64,000 bases of DNA, taken from an uncultured Clostridia bacterium. Lineage in GTDB: Bacteria > Bacillota > Clostridia > Christensenellales > Borkfalkiaceae. Shown piece after piece: positions 17,577 through 25,621 of this stretch; within the stretch, counting starts at the first letter, position 1; each line of letters begins with the position of its first letter. The notes beneath the pieces were generated by a model. That model made no database searches, was not told the origin of the DNA, and worked only from the letters and a program-made list of their open reading frames with translations. The position numbers were made by a program, and so were the translations under genes. The stretch is from contig CALVLK010000002.1 in the NCBI GenBank assembly GCA_944337235.1, forward strand, positions 1 to 64,000, in the 5' to 3' direction.

Positions 17577-17607
17577 AAGGCCCATTCGTACGCGCGAACG
17601 GGCCTTT
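17577..17607 (-). terminator. Intrinsic terminator of the lemA-DUF2207-glpK operon
   Basis: A 12-bp stem with one G-U pair (17577-17588 with 17595-17606) lying 3 bp past the glpK stop. Confidence 0.75.
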
Positions 17608-17609
17608 GC

Positions 17610-19082
17610 TTATTGTTCGGGGCGATAGCGCGCACGTTCGACCGCACTGCAATAGCCGCGATACAGGCGCTCATATTCCCCACCCTCCTGCGGGACAAAG
17701 ACGCGCTCCGTCTTGCGGCGCGCCGCCAATCCCTTCTCGTCGAAGAGCCCCAGCGCGATCCCGCACATCCATGCGGCGCCCAGCGCCGTGCTCTCGCGGA
17801 TACGCGGGCGGTTGACCGCCACATCGAGCACATTTGCCTGAAACTGCATCAGAAAATCGTTTGCCGAAGCTCCGCCGTCGCATTTCAGCTCGCCGAGGGC
17901 GATCCCGCTGTCCTGCGCCATACAGTCGCACAGGGCGCGCGCCTCGTAGGCGATGCTCTCCAATACGGCACGCACGACATGCGCCGCCGTTGTGCCCCGC
18001 GTAATGCCGGTGAGCATGCCGCGCGCCTCTGCGTCCCAATAAGGGGCGCCCAGCCCCGTAAAGGCGGGCACGAAGTACACCCCGCCCGTATCGGGCACCG
18101 AGGCGGCAAGCCCCTCGCTCTCTGCGCTCGTCTTGATCAGTCCGAGCTCGTCGCGCAGCCATTGTACGCAGCTGCCCGCATTGAATGCGCTCCCCTCCAG
18201 GGCATAAAAGGTCTTTCCATGCAGCGAATAGGCCACGGTAGAGATCAGCCCGTTCTTGGAAAGCACGCACTCCTCCCCCGTGTGGAAGAGCAGAAACAGC
18301 CCCGTTCCGTAGGTTACCTTCGCCTCGCCGCGCTCCAGGCACGCCTGCCCGAAGAGCGCAGCCTGCTGATCGCCCAGAACGCCCGCGACCGGCACCCGCC
18401 TGCCCGCAAGTTCGATCTCGCCGAAGCGCCCGTCCGAGGGCAATACTTCGGGCAGGATCTCGCGCGGGATCTGAAAGCGCCCGAGCATCTCCTCGCTCCA
18501 CTGCCCCTTGCGAAGGTCGTAGAGCATGGTGCGGCTCGCGTTCGTGCAGTCGGTGGCGAACTGCCTTCCGCCCGTCAGCTTGAAGATGAGGTAGCTGTCC
18601 ACCGTGCCGGCGCACAGTTTGCCCTGCTGCAGCAGCGCCCCGGCGCCCGGAACGTGTTCCAGGAGCCACACGATCTTGCTCGCGGAGAAGTAGGCGTCCA
18701 TGGGCAGCCCTGTGCAGAGACGGATCTCCTCCCGCTCCTTTTCCGTGAACGAGGCGCAGTACGCCGCCGTGCGGCGGCATTGCCAGACGATGGCAGGGGC
18801 GATCGGCTCGCCCGTCTCGCGGTTCCAGAGTACGACCGTCTCGCGCTGGTTGGCGATCCCGACGCCCGCGATCTCCCCTGCGCCTGCAAAGCGGGCGCAG
18901 TTGTCAAGTACATACGCCGCCTTAAAGTAGATCTCGTTCGCGTCCTGCTCCACCCAGCCCGGCTGCGGAAAGGACTGCGCCACCTCCTGTTGTACGGTGT
19001 GCACAAACTTCGCCGTGGCAATGTCGTAGAGCATGGCGCGCACGCTCGTCGTGCCCGCGTCAAGCGCGATCAGATACTTCAT
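17610..19082 (-). CDS. glpK: Glycerol kinase
   Basis: Phosphorylates glycerol to sn-glycerol 3-phosphate. It is a FGGY-family kinase of 490 aa with the ATP-binding N-terminus ALDAGTTSVRAML, the substrate block IANQRETVVLWNRETGEP, and YFVPAFTGLGAPYWD. The start at 19082 has GGGAGGAG upstream; an extra 15-codon Ala-rich extension belongs to the gap. It sits 16 bp behind the DUF2207 gene and no glycerol facilitator or GlpD is nearby, so its placement is unusual. Confidence 0.95.
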   Translation of the reverse strand: MKYLIALDAGTTSVRAMLYDIATAKFVHTVQQEVAQSFPQPGWVEQDANEIYFKAAYVLDNCARFAGAGEIAGVGIANQRETVVLWNRETGEPIAPAIVWQCRRTAAYCASFTEKEREEIRLCTGLPMDAYFSASKIVWLLEHVPGAGALLQQGKLCAGTVDSYLIFKLTGGRQFATDCTNASRTMLYDLRKGQWSEEMLGRFQIPREILPEVLPSDGRFGEIELAGRRVPVAGVLGDQQAALFGQACLERGEAKVTYGTGLFLLFHTGEECVLSKNGLISTVAYSLHGKTFYALEGSAFNAGSCVQWLRDELGLIKTSAESEGLAASVPDTGGVYFVPAFTGLGAPYWDAEARGMLTGITRGTTAAHVVRAVLESIAYEARALCDCMAQDSGIALGELKCDGGASANDFLMQFQANVLDVAVNRPRIRESTALGAAWMCGIALGLFDEKGLAARRKTERVFVPQEGGEYERLYRGYCSAVERARYRPEQ

Positions 19083-19098
19083 AACTCCTCCCATGCGG

Positions 19099-20961
19099 TC
19101 AGCAGCCGCGGCCGCCGCCTCCGCCAAAGCCTCCGCCGCCGAATCCCCCGCCGAAGCCTCCGCTGTGGAAGCCTCTGCCCGACGAGGAGGGGCGCGAGAT
19201 CATATTCTGCGCCAGCCCCGCATTCATTGTGCGGAAGATATGGCTCCAGACCAGATAATTCATGACAATCTGCCCGCTGTTGTAGCGCGCATAGAGGGGC
19301 GGCTGCATATCGAGGCCGTCGAACTTCTCCGTCCAGGCGTCCGTCACCCCCAAAACCTGCGCATAGGGCAGGATATGATAGTACAGCTGCGGATCCTCTT
19401 CGAGCATGACGGCGATGCGATCCTTCTCCGTCATCTCGATGAACTGCTTAAAGCCGAGAATGTGCCCCAAACGCTCGGAATACTGCTTGGTGCGGCAGGT
19501 GAACAGGGCCGATACCTCCCCGAGGATGGCGCTGAACGCCACGCAGAGCGCAAGCGCGGGCGCCCCCACGGCGGGATTGGGGGACATCGCGGCAATGGCT
19601 GCGGCGGCGCCCCCGATCAGCAGGCCCAGCCCCAGGATCGCCAGGCGCACGGGGCGCGATTTGCGGAATTGCAGGCGCACGGCGCTTTCCCCCGCCGCCA
19701 GCCCCGCCACAAATGCCAGCACAGAAAACACCATCGGCATGAGGTAGTTGCATTCGGAAAAGACGAGGATGCGCGGCAGCAGGAAGCAGAATCCCCCCAA
19801 AAGCAGCACGCTCAATGCCAAAAAGACCAGCTTCATCACATTGCCGATGGGGCGGTTCAGCCCATTGGCGCGGGAGTTGACCATGTTTTTCACACGCTCC
19901 GCCGTGCGATAAAACCTGTTCTGCAAGTTTTCAAGGCGAACATACTCGCCGCTTTGAAACAGGCCGTTGTAAAAGGTGTGCACATAGTCGGGCTCCTCGG
20001 CGGCAGGTTCCTGCCCCTTGACGAGCACGGGGTCGTTTTCCCCCTCGCTCAGATCGATGGCGAGATATCCCTTATCCGCAAGATAGAACACCATCGCCCC
20101 CATGTCCTCGCTGTCCACCTTGTGGTCGATGAGCTTGCCCATCATGAGGGGATCCATCTCTTCGGGCGCGGTGAGGTTGACCGTCACCGTCATGATGGGC
20201 TGACGGCACACCAGAAGTTTGACCGCGACGGCCGCTGCGAGCAGAACAAGGCCGATGCCGAGCACGGCAAGCCACGTCCAGTCGAAGTTGGAATTGAGCA
20301 CACCCGCGGCAAATTGAAGATCGAGCGTGATGCCGTTCAGCGGGGAAAGGCGCTCGGCAGAGAGCGTGATCACGTTTCCCGCCTGCACGTCCGCCACATC
20401 GCAGTCATTTCCATAGGTATATTGGCTGCCGGAATACACGGAATAGCGCTCCGGCGCAGCGGGCAGGGTCACCTGCACCGTAACGTCGTTGATGACCGCC
20501 TGCCAGCCGAACCCCACCACGTCGAGGGGGAGATACCCCTCCTCGCCCGCAGCGGGAAGCAGCATGGTGTACGTCAGCGTATAGGTGCGCTGCTCGCCCG
20601 TCGTCGTGCCCGCACCGCGCAGATAGAGCGAGAGAAAATTGCTGTCGTCCTTCTGCGTGTAGGGCGAAAAATCTGCATTGTCGCAGGTGGCGGAGATGTC
20701 GCGATAACGCACGCCGCTGTCGAGCGGGAAGTCGCGGATGATGCCGTGCGAATTCCACCCCTGGAAGGAGGCCACGATCTCCTCCGTGACGTCGACGGAG
20801 CGGTCCTCATGTACCGTCATGTTCACCGTATATTTCTCGACGGTGTATTCATACGCCCCGTCCGCACGGGCGCCGATATGCGCAGGCAAAAGCGTGCAGC
20901 AGAGCAGCGCCGCCAGCAGCGCCGCTCCCGCCGCACATAACATGCGTCTTAATATTTTCAT
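19099..20961 (-). CDS. DUF2207-family membrane protein
   Basis: A 620-aa protein with a signal-peptide-like N-terminus (about residues 1-34), an extracytoplasmic beta-rich domain, then central transmembrane segments (about 225-245 and a group near 375-460), a cytoplasmic domain, and a Gly/Phe-rich tail (GGFGGGFGGGGFGGGGGRG). This is the usual layout of the DUF2207 family (function unknown). It lies 17 bp after lemA, the common partner of this family. The C-terminal Gly-rich tail may be needed for sorting or assembly; that is inference. Confidence 0.88.
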   Translation of the reverse strand: MKILRRMLCAAGAALLAALLCCTLLPAHIGARADGAYEYTVEKYTVNMTVHEDRSVDVTEEIVASFQGWNSHGIIRDFPLDSGVRYRDISATCDNADFSPYTQKDDSNFLSLYLRGAGTTTGEQRTYTLTYTMLLPAAGEEGYLPLDVVGFGWQAVINDVTVQVTLPAAPERYSVYSGSQYTYGNDCDVADVQAGNVITLSAERLSPLNGITLDLQFAAGVLNSNFDWTWLAVLGIGLVLLAAAVAVKLLVCRQPIMTVTVNLTAPEEMDPLMMGKLIDHKVDSEDMGAMVFYLADKGYLAIDLSEGENDPVLVKGQEPAAEEPDYVHTFYNGLFQSGEYVRLENLQNRFYRTAERVKNMVNSRANGLNRPIGNVMKLVFLALSVLLLGGFCFLLPRILVFSECNYLMPMVFSVLAFVAGLAAGESAVRLQFRKSRPVRLAILGLGLLIGGAAAAIAAMSPNPAVGAPALALCVAFSAILGEVSALFTCRTKQYSERLGHILGFKQFIEMTEKDRIAVMLEEDPQLYYHILPYAQVLGVTDAWTEKFDGLDMQPPLYARYNSGQIVMNYLVWSHIFRTMNAGLAQNMISRPSSSGRGFHSGGFGGGFGGGGFGGGGGRGC

Positions 20962-20978
20962 ATTTTCCTCTCCCGCAC

Positions 20979-21572
20979 TCAGAACTTGACCTGAGGCGCC
21001 TTGCGCTCCTCTGCGCTGTCCAGCTCAAAGTAGTCGCGCTTTTCCAGCCCCATCCTCTTTGCGACGATGTTCGAGGGGAAGAGGTCGATCTTGGTATTGA
21101 GCGTCTTGACCGTGCCGTTGTAATAGCGGCGCGCGGCGGCAAGCTCCGTCTCGATCTGGCTGAGTTCCCGCTGCAGCGCCGTGAAGTTAGTGTTTGCCTT
21201 GAGGTCGGGATACGCCTCCTGCAGCGCAAAGAGCGACTTGAGCGTCCCCGTCAGCGCATTTTCCGCCGCGGCCTTGTCGGCGCCCGACGCGGACATGGCG
21301 GCATTGCGCGCCGCGATCACGCTTTCGAGCGTCTCGCTCTCGTGCTTGGCGTAGCCCTTGACCGTTTCCACCAGGTTGGGGATGAGATCATAGCGCTTTT
21401 TCAGCTGCACGTCGATGGTCGCCCAGCCCTCTTCGGTCAGATTTTTCAGCTTCTGCATGGTATTGTAGACGGAGATGTACCAGACCACAACGATGACGAG
21501 CAACAGAACGATCACCGCAACGACGATGATGGCAGCCAAGCCGCCGCCGGAGAGCAACAAAGCGTTATTCAT
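20979..21572 (-). CDS. lemA: LemA-family protein
   Basis: A 197-aa protein with a single N-terminal membrane helix (about residues 10-34) and a helical bundle. The family core is clear: WATIDVQLKKRYDLIPNLV and ESVIAARNAA. LemA proteins are often paired with DUF2207 or TPM-domain proteins; here it heads an operon with DUF2207 and glpK. AAGGAGG precedes the start. Molecular function is not established. Confidence 0.93.
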   Translation of the reverse strand: MNNALLLSGGGLAAIIVVAVIVLLLVIVVVWYISVYNTMQKLKNLTEEGWATIDVQLKKRYDLIPNLVETVKGYAKHESETLESVIAARNAAMSASGADKAAAENALTGTLKSLFALQEAYPDLKANTNFTALQRELSQIETELAAARRYYNGTVKTLNTKIDLFPSNIVAKRMGLEKRDYFELDSAEERKAPQVKF

Positions 21573-21589
21573 ATTATCCTCCTTACGGA

Positions 21590-21603
21590 CAATTTTGTCC
21601 TAT
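21590..21603. other. 14-bp palindrome in the lemA leader
   Basis: GGACAATTTTGTCC lies between the predicted transcription start and the SD site of lemA. It may be an operator or a short RNA hairpin. It is similar in placement, not in sequence, to the palindrome in the purA leader. Confidence 0.35.
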
Positions 21604-21609
21604 ACCATG

Positions 21610-21638
21610 ATTATACGATACTTTTCCGCCGTTTTCAA
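21610..21638 (-). promoter_or_regulatory. SigA-type promoter of lemA-DUF2207-glpK
   Basis: Minus-strand TTGAAA (21633-21638), 17-bp spacer, TATAAT (21610-21615). Confidence 0.8.
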
Positions 21639-21661
21639 GGGGATCAGCAAAAAATGGACAG

Positions 21662-21683
21662 AAAAAAAGCCCCGGTCTGGGGC
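21662..21683 (-). terminator. Intrinsic terminator of the macrodomain gene
   Basis: Stem GCCCC/GGGGC (21669-21683) followed on the minus strand by seven T residues. Confidence 0.8.
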
Positions 21684-21723
21684 AAAATTTTTCCTCTGGC
21701 GAGCACATACGGCAAACGTCCGC

Positions 21724-22569
21724 TCAGTCGAGATGCCTGAAGATGTCGTAATAGATCGCGGTATCCTCTTTCTGAAAGGTGTTGAAGATGATCTTCATCT
21801 CCCGCTCGGGATTCTGCATCTTCCAGTTGAGCACTGCGCCCACGGCGATCTCCGCCGCCTCGCCGTGCGGGAAGCCGAACACACCCGTCGAGATGCAGCA
21901 GAACGCCACCGACTTCAGCCCCATCTCTACGGCAAGCTCCAGGCAGGACATATAAGAGGAGCGCAGCTGCAGGCGGTCGGACTCCTTGACCCCGTGCGCG
22001 ATCATGGGGCCGACGGTATGCAGAACATAGCGGCTGGGCAGGTTATAGGCGCGGGTGATCTTGGCGTCGCCCGTCCGCTCCTCCTCCCCCATGCAGGCGA
22101 TGATGCGCGCACAGTCGGCGCGCAGCTGCATCCCTGCGGCGGAATGGATGACGTTGTCGATGCAGTTGTGCCCGGGGCTGAAACAGCCGAGCAACGAGCT
22201 GTTGGCGGCATTGACGATGGCGTCGGCATTCAAGCGGATGATGTCCCCCTCCCACAGCGCAATGCCCTTGCGCTGTTCGGGGATATCGGCGGCGTCCACG
22301 ATCCCGCGCTCCACGCTCTCCGTCCACAGCAGACCGTCCTGCAGAGAGAGGATCTCGCCCGGCACGGGGTAGGCGCCGCGCTCGTTCATGTACCGCCGCA
22401 CGAGCTGGCGCTTGCGCGCATAGTCGGCGCTATAAGCCACGATGAGCCCGCGCTCACGCACAAGATATTTGAGCAGCCTGTCGCAGGCATCGCTCTTTTC
22501 TTCCGCAGTAAACAGCGCCTGCGGACGGGGATAGGGCGTAAGGTCAAGTTCTCTTCTGTAATCACTCAT
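21724..22569 (-). CDS. Zinc-type macrodomain protein-ADP-ribose hydrolase
   Basis: A 281-aa protein with an N-terminal helical region (1-100) and a macrodomain (about 105-280) that binds ADP-ribose and by family removes it from proteins. ADAIVNAANSSLLG (115-128) is the ADP-ribose loop; the zinc-macro pattern GCFSPGHNCIDN gives likely metal ligands Cys129, His134 and Cys136, and CISTGVFGFP (225-234) is the second ligand loop. In several Firmicutes and pathogens such proteins sit with a sirtuin (SirTM) and a lipoylated GcvH-like partner. No such partner is in this window. GGGAG lies 12 nt before the start. Confidence 0.88.
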   Translation of the reverse strand: MSDYRRELDLTPYPRPQALFTAEEKSDACDRLLKYLVRERGLIVAYSADYARKRQLVRRYMNERGAYPVPGEILSLQDGLLWTESVERGIVDAADIPEQRKGIALWEGDIIRLNADAIVNAANSSLLGCFSPGHNCIDNVIHSAAGMQLRADCARIIACMGEEERTGDAKITRAYNLPSRYVLHTVGPMIAHGVKESDRLQLRSSYMSCLELAVEMGLKSVAFCCISTGVFGFPHGEAAEIAVGAVLNWKMQNPEREMKIIFNTFQKEDTAIYYDIFRHLD

Positions 22570-22783
22570 TTCAGTTTTCTGCTCCCTGGGATCGTTGATC
22601 GGACCGCCGCAGTCATGCGCGCAGCACGGCGCCCGTCATACGGCAGGCGCTCTGCCACATGAGTCTGAGCATTTCTCCTCCTCACAATCGATCACGCAGA
22701 AAATATTATAGCAATTTCTCGCACAATTTTCAAGCATTCGCGGGCGCAATCGCGGCTTGGGCATAAATTTCATGGTCAAAGTA

Positions 22784-22812
22784 TTGCATTTTGCGCGCAG
22801 ATGTTTTATACT
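22784..22812 (+). promoter_or_regulatory. SigA-type promoter adjoining an ATG
   Basis: TTGCAT (22784-22789), 17-bp spacer, TATACT (22807-22812). The next ATG (22819) is 6 nt downstream, so transcription should begin at or within a base of that codon. The 22570-22783 region shows no other feature. Confidence 0.75.
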
Positions 22813-22818
22813 GTCTGT

Positions 22819-23355
22819 ATGGAACAGCAGCTTTGCGACAACGAAATGGGGATCAAACGCTATCCCTTTCACTTCTCCGCCCCCATGATCGCGGTGTTCA
22901 TCGCGGGGATCTTACTTTGCATCACGGGCGTGATCATCACCACCTGGCGCGTCTTCACCTATCTTGCCGACGGCGTCGTGACCACGTACGACTGGCTCTC
23001 CTTCGGCCTGTTCTATCTGGTCAGCGTGCTCTTCGCCGTCCTGCTCATCGCCATGCTCATCCGCTCGCAGTATATCATCACCGACAAGCAGATCATTCTG
23101 CAATTCGGGCTCATCAAGACCAAGTACGAGATCAAGGACATCTTCTCCATCCACCGCTTTCAGGGCGAAAACAAACTGGCCGTCTACTTCGACGACTTCA
23201 AGACGAAGTACGCCGTCATCGTGGTGAAGGACATTTGGTACGACGACTTCGTCAAGACGCTCATCTCCCGCAAGCCGGGGCTGAGCTTCTCCTTCTCCAC
23301 CGCGGAAGAGGAGGAACAATACAAGCACGACAACGACCGTAGGCACAAAAAATGA
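22819..23355 (+). CDS. Small two-helix membrane protein with bacterial PH-like domain
   Basis: A 178-aa protein with two transmembrane helices (about residues 22-46 and 62-83) followed by a cytoplasmic domain of about 80 residues with alternating beta pattern (SQYIITDKQIILQFGLIKTK), resembling the bPH-type domains found after paired helices. Function is unknown. No SD sequence precedes either ATG 22819 or the alternative ATG 22846; the promoter position favours 22819 as a leaderless start. It is a single gene closed by its own terminator. Confidence 0.75.
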   Translation: MEQQLCDNEMGIKRYPFHFSAPMIAVFIAGILLCITGVIITTWRVFTYLADGVVTTYDWLSFGLFYLVSVLFAVLLIAMLIRSQYIITDKQIILQFGLIKTKYEIKDIFSIHRFQGENKLAVYFDDFKTKYAVIVVKDIWYDDFVKTLISRKPGLSFSFSTAEEEEQYKHDNDRRHKK

Positions 23356-23377
23356 GGGGATCACCCCTCTTTTTTTT
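23354..23377 (+). terminator. Intrinsic terminator overlapping a stop codon
   Basis: GAGGGG/CCCCTC stem with ATCA loop and eight T residues; its first bases are part of the upstream gene's TGA. Confidence 0.88.
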
Positions 23378-23383
23378 GCCCTT

Positions 23384-23761
23384 TCAGTTGTGCTTGGTGT
23401 GCGATCGGAAGATGAGCGCCATCAGAAAGGAGAATACGACGGCGGCGGACACCCCCGCGCTCGCCGCAACGAGCGGACCGGTAAGCGCCTCGAACAGTCC
23501 CTTCTCCGCTCCCTTCATCGCCCCGCTGGCGAGCAGATAGCCAAACCCCGTGATGGGCACCGTGGCGCCCGCGCCCGCAAACTCCACGAGCGGCTGATAC
23601 AGCCCCAGTGCGGTGAGCACGATGGCGCTTACCATGAACAGCACGAGGATCTTGCCCGAGCTGAGATCGGTGAAATTGATGACCACCTGTGCGATGGCAC
23701 AGATGAGCCCGCCCACGGCGAACGCCTTGACAAAGTCCAACAAGATAAGCAAGATCTGCAT
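23384..23761 (-). CDS. spoVAE: Stage V sporulation protein AE
   Basis: Small membrane protein (125 aa) of the channel that moves calcium-dipicolinate into the forespore. The family core FAGAGATVPITGFGYLLASGA is present in the middle, with three to four hydrophobic segments. It follows spoVAD by 15 bp with GGGAGG before its start. In most spore formers spoVAC, spoVAD and spoVAE are contiguous; here spoVAC is not next to them. Confidence 0.93.
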   Translation of the reverse strand: MQILLILLDFVKAFAVGGLICAIAQVVINFTDLSSGKILVLFMVSAIVLTALGLYQPLVEFAGAGATVPITGFGYLLASGAMKGAEKGLFEALTGPLVAASAGVSAAVVFSFLMALIFRSHTKHN

Positions 23762-23776
23762 ATTTCCTCCCCTGAG

Positions 23777-24766
23777 CTAACGCTCCAGCACGACGGCGTG
23801 CGCGATGCAGGGGATGCTCTCCCCCTGTCCCGAAGATACAGTGGACAAGAGCGCGCCCGTCGCCGCAAACAGGATGCGGCGGATCCCGCCCGTCATCATC
23901 TTGGAATAGAGATAGGAGTTGAGTACGACGGCGCTGCAGCCCGCACCGCTTCCCCCCTGAAATTCGTCCTCGATCACCTTATAGATGATCTCGCCGCAGT
24001 CGACGTGGTTGTTTGAGATGTCCAACCCCTTCTCCCAGGTCAGATCCTTCAGGATGCGGCTGCCCAGCGCGCCCAGATCCCCCGTCACGATGAGGTCGTA
24101 ATGCGAGGGCTCCAGTCCCGTCTCGCGGAAGTGCGCCAGAATGGTGTCGGCGGCCGCCGGCGCCATGGCGGCGCCCATGTTGTTGACGTCGGTGATCCCG
24201 TAATCCACCACCTTGCCCAGCGTGGCGGAGGTGATGCGCACGCCGTCGCCCCCCTCTGTGACGAGCGCGGCACCCGCGCCCGTCACCGTCCACTGCGCCT
24301 GCGGCGGGCGCGTCGTACCAAGTTCCAGCGGATAGCGGTACTGCCGCTCGGCAGAGGCAAAGTGGCTGCCCGTTGCCACCACGATATTGTGCGCAAACCC
24401 GCCGTCGGCAAACGCCGCCGCCACGGCAAGGCTCTCTGCCATCGTCGAACACGCCCCGTACACGCCGAGAAAGGGCACCGAATAGTCGCGAGCGGCAAAA
24501 CTTGCCGAAATGATCTGATTGAGCAGATCGCCCGATACGATGAGATCGATCTCCTCCCGCTTTTTGCCGCCGTTTACGATGGCACCGTCGATGACATGCG
24601 AAAGCATCTTGCACTCCGCTTTTTCAAACGTGCTCTCCCCGAACATGTCGTCCTCGAGCGCCGTCTCCACATACCGGCCGATGATGCCCTCGCATTCCTT
24701 TTTGCCCGCGATCGTGCTCACCGCCGCGATGCGCGGCTGCGAGCGGAAATAAATCGTCTGCCCCAT
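23777..24766 (-). CDS. spoVAD: Stage V sporulation protein AD
   Basis: A 329-aa thiolase-fold protein that binds dipicolinic acid as part of the SpoVA complex on the forespore membrane. Recognisable stretches are VSGDLLNQIISASFAAR, GVYGACSTMAESLA, GSHFASAERQYRYPLE and VTGDLGALGSRIL. Length fits the family. The gene is preceded by a candidate forespore promoter and by the terminator of yebC, so it is probably its own unit with spoVAE. Its presence is strong evidence that the organism can sporulate. Confidence 0.95.
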   Translation of the reverse strand: MGQTIYFRSQPRIAAVSTIAGKKECEGIIGRYVETALEDDMFGESTFEKAECKMLSHVIDGAIVNGGKKREEIDLIVSGDLLNQIISASFAARDYSVPFLGVYGACSTMAESLAVAAAFADGGFAHNIVVATGSHFASAERQYRYPLELGTTRPPQAQWTVTGAGAALVTEGGDGVRITSATLGKVVDYGITDVNNMGAAMAPAAADTILAHFRETGLEPSHYDLIVTGDLGALGSRILKDLTWEKGLDISNNHVDCGEIIYKVIEDEFQGGSGAGCSAVVLNSYLYSKMMTGGIRRILFAATGALLSTVSSGQGESIPCIAHAVVLER

Positions 24767-24781
24767 GCTTCTCTCCGCTCA

Positions 24782-24811
24782 CAGTATCCCACCGCCCCCT
24801 GTGAATTATGC
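24782..24811 (-). promoter_or_regulatory. Candidate SigG-type forespore promoter of spoVAD
   Basis: Minus-strand GCATA (24807-24811), 18-bp spacer, GATACTG (24782-24788). The Bacillus SigG pattern is GHATR-N18-CATNHTA; the -35 and spacing fit exactly and the -10 matches at five of seven. It ends 15 bp before the ATG. SpoVA genes are SigG targets in Bacillus. Confidence 0.5.
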
Positions 24812-24822
24812 GCCGCGGCGCA

Positions 24823-24854
24823 GCAAAAGGGACCGCTCCGGCGGTCCCTTTTGC
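24823..24854 (-). terminator. Hairpin terminator after yebC
   Basis: A perfect 14-bp stem (24823-24836 with 24841-24854) and TCCG loop, with T-rich right flank on the minus strand, 16 bp past the yebC stop. Confidence 0.8.
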
Positions 24855-24869
24855 ATGAGGCTTGTCGCC

Positions 24870-25610
24870 TTATTCCTCCTCTTCCTCTTCCGGAAGCTCT
24901 ACGTTGTGATATACCTGCTGAACGTCGTCGTTCTCCTCCAGCTTTTCCAGCATCTTCATGAACGTCTCCAGCTTGTCCTCGGGCAGCGTGATCCTGTTCT
25001 GCGGGATCTGCGTGATCTCTGCCTGCAGGAAGGAAAGCCCCTTCTCCTCCAGATAGCTGCGCACCGCGGAGAACGCCGCAGGCTCGGTATAGATCTCGAA
25101 GGCGTCCTCCGAGGCGACGACGTCGTCCGCGCCCGCGTCGATGGCGTACATGGTCACGGTGTCCTCGTCGAGATCGGGCGTGCGCTCGACGACGATGAGG
25201 CCCCTATGATCGAACATGTACGACACGCAGCCCGTCATGCCGAGGGAGCCGCCGTGCTTGCTCATGATGGCGCGCACATCACCCGCCGTGCGGTTGATAT
25301 TGTCCGTCAGCGTGGTGATGATGACGGCGGCGCCGCCCACGCCGTACCCTTCGTAGGTGAGCTCCTTATAGTCGCGTTCGCCCACGTCGCCCGCGGCGCG
25401 CTTGATGGAGCGCTCGATGTTGTCGTTGGGCATATTCGCCGCCTTCGCCTTTGCGATGACGTCTGCCAGCTTGGAATTGGTGGCGGGGTTGGGATTGCCC
25501 TTGGCGGCAACGGCGAGCTCTCTGCCCAGCTTCGTGAAAATCTTGCCCCTTGCGGCGTCCGCCTTCCCCTTTTTTGCCTGAATGTTATGCCATTTGCTGT
25601 GACCTGACAT
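24870..25610 (-). CDS. yebC: YebC/PmpR-family protein
   Basis: A 246-aa protein beginning with the invariant MSGHSKWHNIQAKKGKADA, with the acidic middle loop (EGYGVGGAAVIIT) typical of the family. Members are reported as transcriptional regulators and, for some, as factors that help ribosomes through difficult peptide stretches. The C-terminus ends in a run of Glu. It starts 11 bp after the SpoU-family gene. Confidence 0.95.
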   Translation of the reverse strand: MSGHSKWHNIQAKKGKADAARGKIFTKLGRELAVAAKGNPNPATNSKLADVIAKAKAANMPNDNIERSIKRAAGDVGERDYKELTYEGYGVGGAAVIITTLTDNINRTAGDVRAIMSKHGGSLGMTGCVSYMFDHRGLIVVERTPDLDEDTVTMYAIDAGADDVVASEDAFEIYTEPAAFSAVRSYLEEKGLSFLQAEITQIPQNRITLPEDKLETFMKMLEKLEENDDVQQVYHNVELPEEEEEE

Positions 25611-25621
25611 AGTTCCTCCTG

